Positions 4,620-7,215 of a stretch of 7,215 nucleotides of DNA are shown piece by piece. Made by a program: the position numbers and the translations under genes. The DNA is from an uncultured Dietzia sp. (lineage in GTDB: Bacteria > Actinomycetota > Actinomycetes > Mycobacteriales > Mycobacteriaceae). The notes under the pieces were generated by a model. That model was not told where the DNA came from, did no database searches, and saw only the letters and a program-made list of their open reading frames with translations. The DNA is taken from the NCBI GenBank assembly GCA_946570335.1, contig CAMNYG010000058.1, positions 1-7,215 on the forward strand. Direction: 5' to 3'. The stretch's first letter is position 1. Every line of letters starts with the position of its first letter.

Positions 4620-6422
4620 TCACCTCGCCAGGAGGTCGAGTCGGTCCGCCGCGACGGCGGCGAGATTGTGCAGGGAGACGGTCTCGTTCTTCGTGTAGAT
4701 GCTGTGCGCGCCCACGTCCTCGCCGTGGATCCGGTTGTAGTCGTCGCGACCGTAGCGGGTGTCGTTGGTGACCGGCTCGCCGGTCTCGGGATGAGTCCGC
4801 ACCACCACGTCCGTGGTCTCCATAGACAATTCCTCGAGCCCCCACTGCCGCGGCGGGTTGCCCAGGCCGAGCTTGGTGGTGCCCACCTCGCCGAAGATCT
4901 CGTTGACGAAGTCGCCGTCCTCGGTCATGTGGAAGGCCCGCCCCTCGTCGATCCCGAGCGCGTCCTTGTCCGGGAGGGGGCGCATGAGGTCCTCGGTCGG
5001 GGCCGTCTGCGTCGGATACGTGGTGGAGGTGTCCGGGCGGAGCTCGGGGAACCCTGGACTGCCGTAGAGGGCCAGGTTGTCCACCGGGGACCGGCCTTCG
5101 ACGGCGAGCTCCTGCGCGGCGATGCCTGAGGTGGTCGAGCCGTACGAGTGGCCGAACAGGGAGAGGTTCACGTCGGTCTTGTTATTGGCCACGGCGATGC
5201 CCCGCGCCGCGTTCTCGACCTTGGACGCCTCCTGCAGCGCGAGCGAATTGGTCCCCACCCCCAGCAGGTCGGCCTTCTGCGGATGTTGGTAGGCGAGGAA
5301 CGCGATGGTGGCGTGCGACTCGCCGGGAGCGAGCTCGGTCGCCGCGAGGTTGAGGTTCTGCGCGTCGTTGACCTTGCCGATCACGCTGTCGTGCACGTTG
5401 GTGGTGTAGCCCCCGACCGACATCGAGACGTTGTCCGCGGTATCGGGATCACCGATGGAGATCGCGACCTCGGGGAGATCCTCGGACAGGTCGTACTCGA
5501 GCAGCATGCGGTCCGGTCCGGTGGCCGCGGTCCGGGTCCTCTTGAGCGTCTCGAGGTGACGCTCTGCCGCGTCCACCCGCGACTGCATTGAGATCATCCC
5601 GGCATAGTAGGCGTCCGATCCGCCGGGGCGGTCCATGTAGTCCTCGAGCTCGTCGCGGCGGGCGTCGACCTCCTTCTGTGCGTCGACGATGTCACTGTCG
5701 AGGGCCTCGCGGTTGAGCTCGTCGCGGACCTCCGACGGAAGTCCCCAGAGGTTGCGAATCGCGTCCGGTTCGTGGTCCATCATGTACTGCTGCTGGTCCC
5801 CGGTGAGCGACTCCCACCAGGTGCGGACCTGCTCGGCCGGGGCGTCCTGCGGGGGCGGCGACGGAACATCGTTTCGCGACTCCACGGCGTCGGAGACCGA
5901 GTCGGCGCCCCCGTCGTCGATCTTTCCCGCGACGATCGCGCGCAGCCCGTCCGCCGCGAGGGTCTCGATCTCCCGGCCACTGCGGACCACCTCGGTGACG
6001 GTCTGCTCGATCTGGCGCTTGATCCCCTCCCGGATCAGCTTCTCCTCGGGTGTGAGTGACATCCCGGCCCGGAGATCGCTCACCACACCGGTGTCGCCGA
6101 TCCTGAACTGGTTTCCGGACGCGTAGGTCTCGAGGCTCGTCACCTCGGATTCGAGGAAGGTCAGCGCCGACTCCACCTGCTCGGCGGTGTTCCGGGCCGA
6201 CTGCGCCTCGGCCGCGGCGTCGGTCACCGAGTTGCGGAAATCCATGAAGTGACGGGACGCCATCGCCTCGCCCAGGGAGTTGACCCACGACTGCCACTGA
6301 CCGGCCTCCCGGATCGACTCCTCGAAGGACTCCAGGGCGGCCAGCCGGTCGATCATCGCGTCCGCGAGCCGTCCGGCGTCGGCGGCCTCCCAGTCCCGGA
6401 TCTCGCCGTAGTTCAGCGCCAC
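4620..6422 (-). CDS. Alpha/beta hydrolase of the DUF1023 (Abhydrolase_8) type with long helical N-terminal region
   Basis: The product is 600 residues. Residues 1-100 are helical and Ala/Glu-rich, reminiscent of ESX-substrate helices, and 120-170 look coiled. A Pro-rich hinge (184-195) precedes the family hallmark at 207-240, DHEPDAIRNLWGLPSEVRDELNR-like (His217, Pro219, Leu225-Gly227-Pro229, Arg233, Asn237). A second coiled segment covers 245-296. The hydrolase core carries the nucleophile elbow GHSYGS (424-429, Ser426), a YGSPG strand (453-457) and GAHSIY (571-576, His573 as likely catalytic base). Asp502 or Asp504 could be the acid. No signal peptide is seen, so export, if any, might use type VII secretion. 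GTG 6422 is chosen because GAGGAG lies four bases upstream and gives an N-terminus MALNYGEIRDW; ATG 6473 adds 17 residues without a good ribosome site. It is operonic with the lipoprotein gene downstream and divergent from an EspC-like gene. The substrate is unknown, perhaps an ester or lipid. Confidence 0.82.
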   Translation of the reverse strand: MALNYGEIRDWEAADAGRLADAMIDRLAALESFEESIREAGQWQSWVNSLGEAMASRHFMDFRNSVTDAAAEAQSARNTAEQVESALTFLESEVTSLETYASGNQFRIGDTGVVSDLRAGMSLTPEEKLIREGIKRQIEQTVTEVVRSGREIETLAADGLRAIVAGKIDDGGADSVSDAVESRNDVPSPPPQDAPAEQVRTWWESLTGDQQQYMMDHEPDAIRNLWGLPSEVRDELNREALDSDIVDAQKEVDARRDELEDYMDRPGGSDAYYAGMISMQSRVDAAERHLETLKRTRTAATGPDRMLLEYDLSEDLPEVAISIGDPDTADNVSMSVGGYTTNVHDSVIGKVNDAQNLNLAATELAPGESHATIAFLAYQHPQKADLLGVGTNSLALQEASKVENAARGIAVANNKTDVNLSLFGHSYGSTTSGIAAQELAVEGRSPVDNLALYGSPGFPELRPDTSTTYPTQTAPTEDLMRPLPDKDALGIDEGRAFHMTEDGDFVNEIFGEVGTTKLGLGNPPRQWGLEELSMETTDVVVRTHPETGEPVTNDTRYGRDDYNRIHGEDVGAHSIYTKNETVSLHNLAAVAADRLDLLAR

Positions 6423-6426
6423 GTTT

Positions 6427-6432
6427 CTCCTC
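6427..6432 (-). promoter_or_regulatory. Ribosome binding site that decides the hydrolase start
   Basis: On the minus strand this reads GAGGAG, followed by AAAC and the GTG at 6422. It is the only strong ribosome site near the 5' end of this gene and argues for GTG 6422 over ATG 6473. Confidence 0.75.
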
Positions 6433-6516
6433 GAGGTCCACCACGCGTCGGCCACGGCCACGCTAGCATCCATTTCCGAAGTCTCGCCAGGTAGTTGACC
6501 TCGATGGGAGTACGTA

Positions 6517-6849
6517 GTGGGCCCGTTCAACGTGGACACGAACGAACTGCGAACCAACGCTGAATCCGTCCGGAACGCCGCTGAAACAGCGCGTGGACAG
6601 CTGGATACGACCGTGGATTCCGCACGGTCCGCCGCGCCGGGGTTCCCGGGCGAGGCCGCCGGTCCGTTCCGGGACGCCCTGACTCGCTTCTCCGCGTTCG
6701 ACCAGCGGCTGGAGCGGACCGGATACTCGACCGCGGACCGTCTCGAGGACTCCGCGGACCGGTACGACCGGACGGAGGACGTGATCGAGGGGATCTTCGA
6801 CGGCCTCGGCGATGCGGTCGAGGGGATCGGCAGGGTGTTCGGCCGGTAG
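6517..6849 (+). CDS. WXG100/EspC-like type VII secretion target
   Basis: The product is 110 residues. Helix 1 (about 7-39) follows an FNVDTNELR opening typical of EspC-type 'type VII secretion target' proteins. The turn has GFPG (42-45) where WXG100 proteins carry WxG, and helix 2 covers about 48-90. Two copies of the YxxxD/E export signal are present: Tyr70-STA-Asp74 and Tyr83-DRT-Glu87. The latter sits at the usual place just after helix 2. A glycine-rich amphipathic tail (about 92-108) completes the protein. Such proteins are secreted as helical hairpin dimers by the ESX system, often with a partner. GTG 6517 is supported by GGGAG (6506-6510) six bases upstream. The gene is divergent from the hydrolase operon across 94 bases, a spacing that suggests joint control. 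No ESX core gene lies in the window. Confidence 0.72.
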   Translation: MGPFNVDTNELRTNAESVRNAAETARGQLDTTVDSARSAAPGFPGEAAGPFRDALTRFSAFDQRLERTGYSTADRLEDSADRYDRTEDVIEGIFDGLGDAVEGIGRVFGR

Positions 6850-6855
6850 CCGACT

Positions 6856-6895
6856 CGCCGGGACCGTCCTTGTGCTGGCCCAACGGCGCCCGGCG
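6856..6895 (+). terminator. Possible terminator stem after the EspC-like gene
   Basis: CGCCGGG (6856-6862) and CCCGGCG (6889-6895) can form a 7-bp GC stem with a 26-base loop, seven bases past the stop. It ends just before the candidate promoter of the TPP riboswitch. The long loop and lack of a T-run make it a weak call. Confidence 0.2.
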
Positions 6896-6898
6896 GCC

Positions 6899-6904
6899 TA
6901 CGCT
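6899..6904 (+). promoter_or_regulatory. Candidate -10 element (TACGCT) for the TPP riboswitch transcript
   Basis: TACGCT fits TANNNT and would place the transcription start at about 6910-6912, exactly at the 5' edge of the riboswitch P1 helix. No convincing -35 hexamer is seen at normal spacing. Confidence 0.4.
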
Positions 6905-6910
6905 GGCCGG

Positions 6911-6990
6911 TGACACGGGGTGCCGCCCGCCGGGCGGCTGAGAACACACCCGTCGAACCTGATCTGGGTAGTTCCAGCGAAGGAATGTCG
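6911..6990 (+). promoter_or_regulatory. TPP riboswitch (THI element)
   Basis: All conserved blocks of the thiamine pyrophosphate aptamer are present in order. They are ACACGGGGTGCC (6913-6924), CTGAGA (6938-6943, the pyrimidine-binding loop), ACCC (6948-6951), GAACCTGATCTGGGTAG (6955-6971) and CCAGCGAAGGA (6974-6984, pyrophosphate side). P1 is GACA 6912-6915 with TGTC 6986-6989. P2 is GGGTG with CACCC. P3 is a 7-bp stem, 6922-6928 with 6932-6938, closed by GCC. P5 is CTGG 6964-6967 with CCAG 6974-6977. The aptamer binds TPP and normally represses the gene below. The coding region below starts at about 7121 and is a short-chain dehydrogenase, which is not a standard thiamine gene. Confidence 0.95.
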
Positions 6991-7020
6991 ATCGCGCGCC
7001 CTCGACGCCCGTAGTGCGGG

Positions 7021-7108
7021 GGCTCCGCGTCGGACTTCCCCCGAGGTGCCCTCGAGCGGAGCCGCGGGGTGCCGAGTGGGACGCGTCGGCATCTCCCCGC
7101 CCGGAGCC
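7021..7108 (+). other. Leader with competing helices, likely TPP expression platform
   Basis: GGCTCCGC (7021-7028) pairs perfectly with GCGGAGCC (7056-7063). A nested hairpin, CGAGG-TGC-CCTCG (7042-7054), lies inside. The same 5' strand, GGCTCCG, can instead pair with CGGAGCC at 7102-7108, which ends three bases before the GGAAAG ribosome site. CGCGTC (7026-7031) with GACGCG (7080-7085) would support that second fold. CGGAGCCGC occurs as a direct repeat at 7058 and 7102. The two folds exclude each other, so the leader could switch ribosome access; this is inference. No T-tract supports a transcription terminator. Confidence 0.4.
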
Positions 7109-7120
7109 GCCGGAAAGCGA

Positions 7121-7215
7121 GTGGCAGTGCAGAACACACCGAGCCTCGACCAGCAGATCGTCCTGGTGACCGGGGGAGCCCGAGGCCTGGGCCGCGAGAT
7201 CGTCCGGTCCTTTGC
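7121..7215 (+). CDS. Short-chain dehydrogenase/reductase, N-terminal fragment (3' end outside window)
   Basis: The visible 31 codons encode an N-terminus with LVTGGARGLGREIV. This has the TGxxxGxG nucleotide-binding loop and preceding beta strand of classical short-chain dehydrogenases, about 17 residues from the start as expected. The catalytic Ser-Tyr-Lys residues lie beyond the window, so substrate and cofactor cannot be read. GTG 7121 has GGA six bases upstream (GGAAAG at 7112-7117). GTG 7127 is an equally reasonable start two codons later, and GTG 7076 is possible but would overlap the leader structures. The TPP riboswitch 130 bases upstream, with no recognisable gene between, implies that TPP level controls this enzyme. 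Confidence 0.8.
   Translation, partial: MAVQNTPSLDQQIVLVTGGARGLGREIVRSF

Noticed and set aside
6460..6469. Overlapping TANNNT elements on both strands (TAGCAT plus, TAGCGT minus) between the hydrolase and EspC-like genes
   Set aside because: The positions are plausible for divergent promoters, but neither has a -35 hexamer at normal spacing, and the shared GCTAGC palindrome produces both matches automatically.
6985..7014. Nine-codon open frame starting ATG at the 3' edge of the TPP aptamer
   Set aside because: The start lies inside riboswitch P1 with GAAGGA directly against it. It is too short to support, though a leader peptide cannot be excluded.
6423..7139. N-terminal extension of the hydrolase frame to about 839 residues
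   Set aside because: The extension runs antisense through the EspC-like gene and the TPP riboswitch. GAGGAG before GTG 6422 and the natural N-terminus support the 600-residue product.
1..7215. CRISPR arrays, tRNA/rRNA genes, insertion sequences, attachment sites
   Set aside because: No regularly spaced repeats, tRNA-like cloverleaf, transposase motifs or terminal inverted repeats were seen on either strand.

Overview
The window is GC-rich throughout and densely coded. Start codons are a mix of ATG and GTG, ribosome sites are GAGG/AGGAGG-like, and there is a type VII secretion (ESX) style substrate, an LppA-like lipoprotein and an actinobacterial guanidine-III riboswitch. This points to a high-GC actinomycete, most likely of the mycolic-acid group (Dietzia, Gordonia or Rhodococcus type). 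The genus cannot be fixed from the sequence alone.

Layout, left to right. (1) 1-419, + strand: C-terminal end of an arylsulfatase, followed by a strong GC hairpin. (2) 509-712, - strand: a 67-residue tail-anchored membrane protein, downstream of 862-1731 (-), an L-aspartate dehydrogenase-type oxidoreductase. (3) 1847-2731, + strand: an SMP-30/gluconolactonase-family protein transcribed divergently from the dehydrogenase. (4) 2799-3569, - strand: a MOSC-domain protein. (5) 3642-4011, + strand: a guanidine-III riboswitch abutting the ribosome site of a SugE/Gdx-type small multidrug resistance (SMR) exporter gene. (6) 4033-6422, - strand: a two-gene operon of a 600-residue alpha/beta hydrolase of the DUF1023/Abhydrolase_8 type and a downstream lipoprotein. 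(7) 6517-6849, + strand: a WXG100/EspC-like small protein divergent from the hydrolase. (8) 6899-7215, + strand: a likely promoter, a complete thiamine pyrophosphate (TPP) riboswitch, a leader with competing helices, and the first codons of a short-chain dehydrogenase that runs off the window.

Three stories stand out. The guanidine riboswitch and exporter form a self-contained guanidinium efflux unit; the class is known and the aptamer core is very well conserved. The TPP riboswitch sits in front of a short-chain dehydrogenase rather than a recognisable thiamine gene, so the downstream enzyme may be an unrecognised part of thiamine physiology. The ESX-like small protein, the large hydrolase with a helical N-terminal half and the translationally linked lipoprotein could be a type VII-secreted lipase-like effector with a surface lipoprotein partner or immunity protein; this last reading is inference only.
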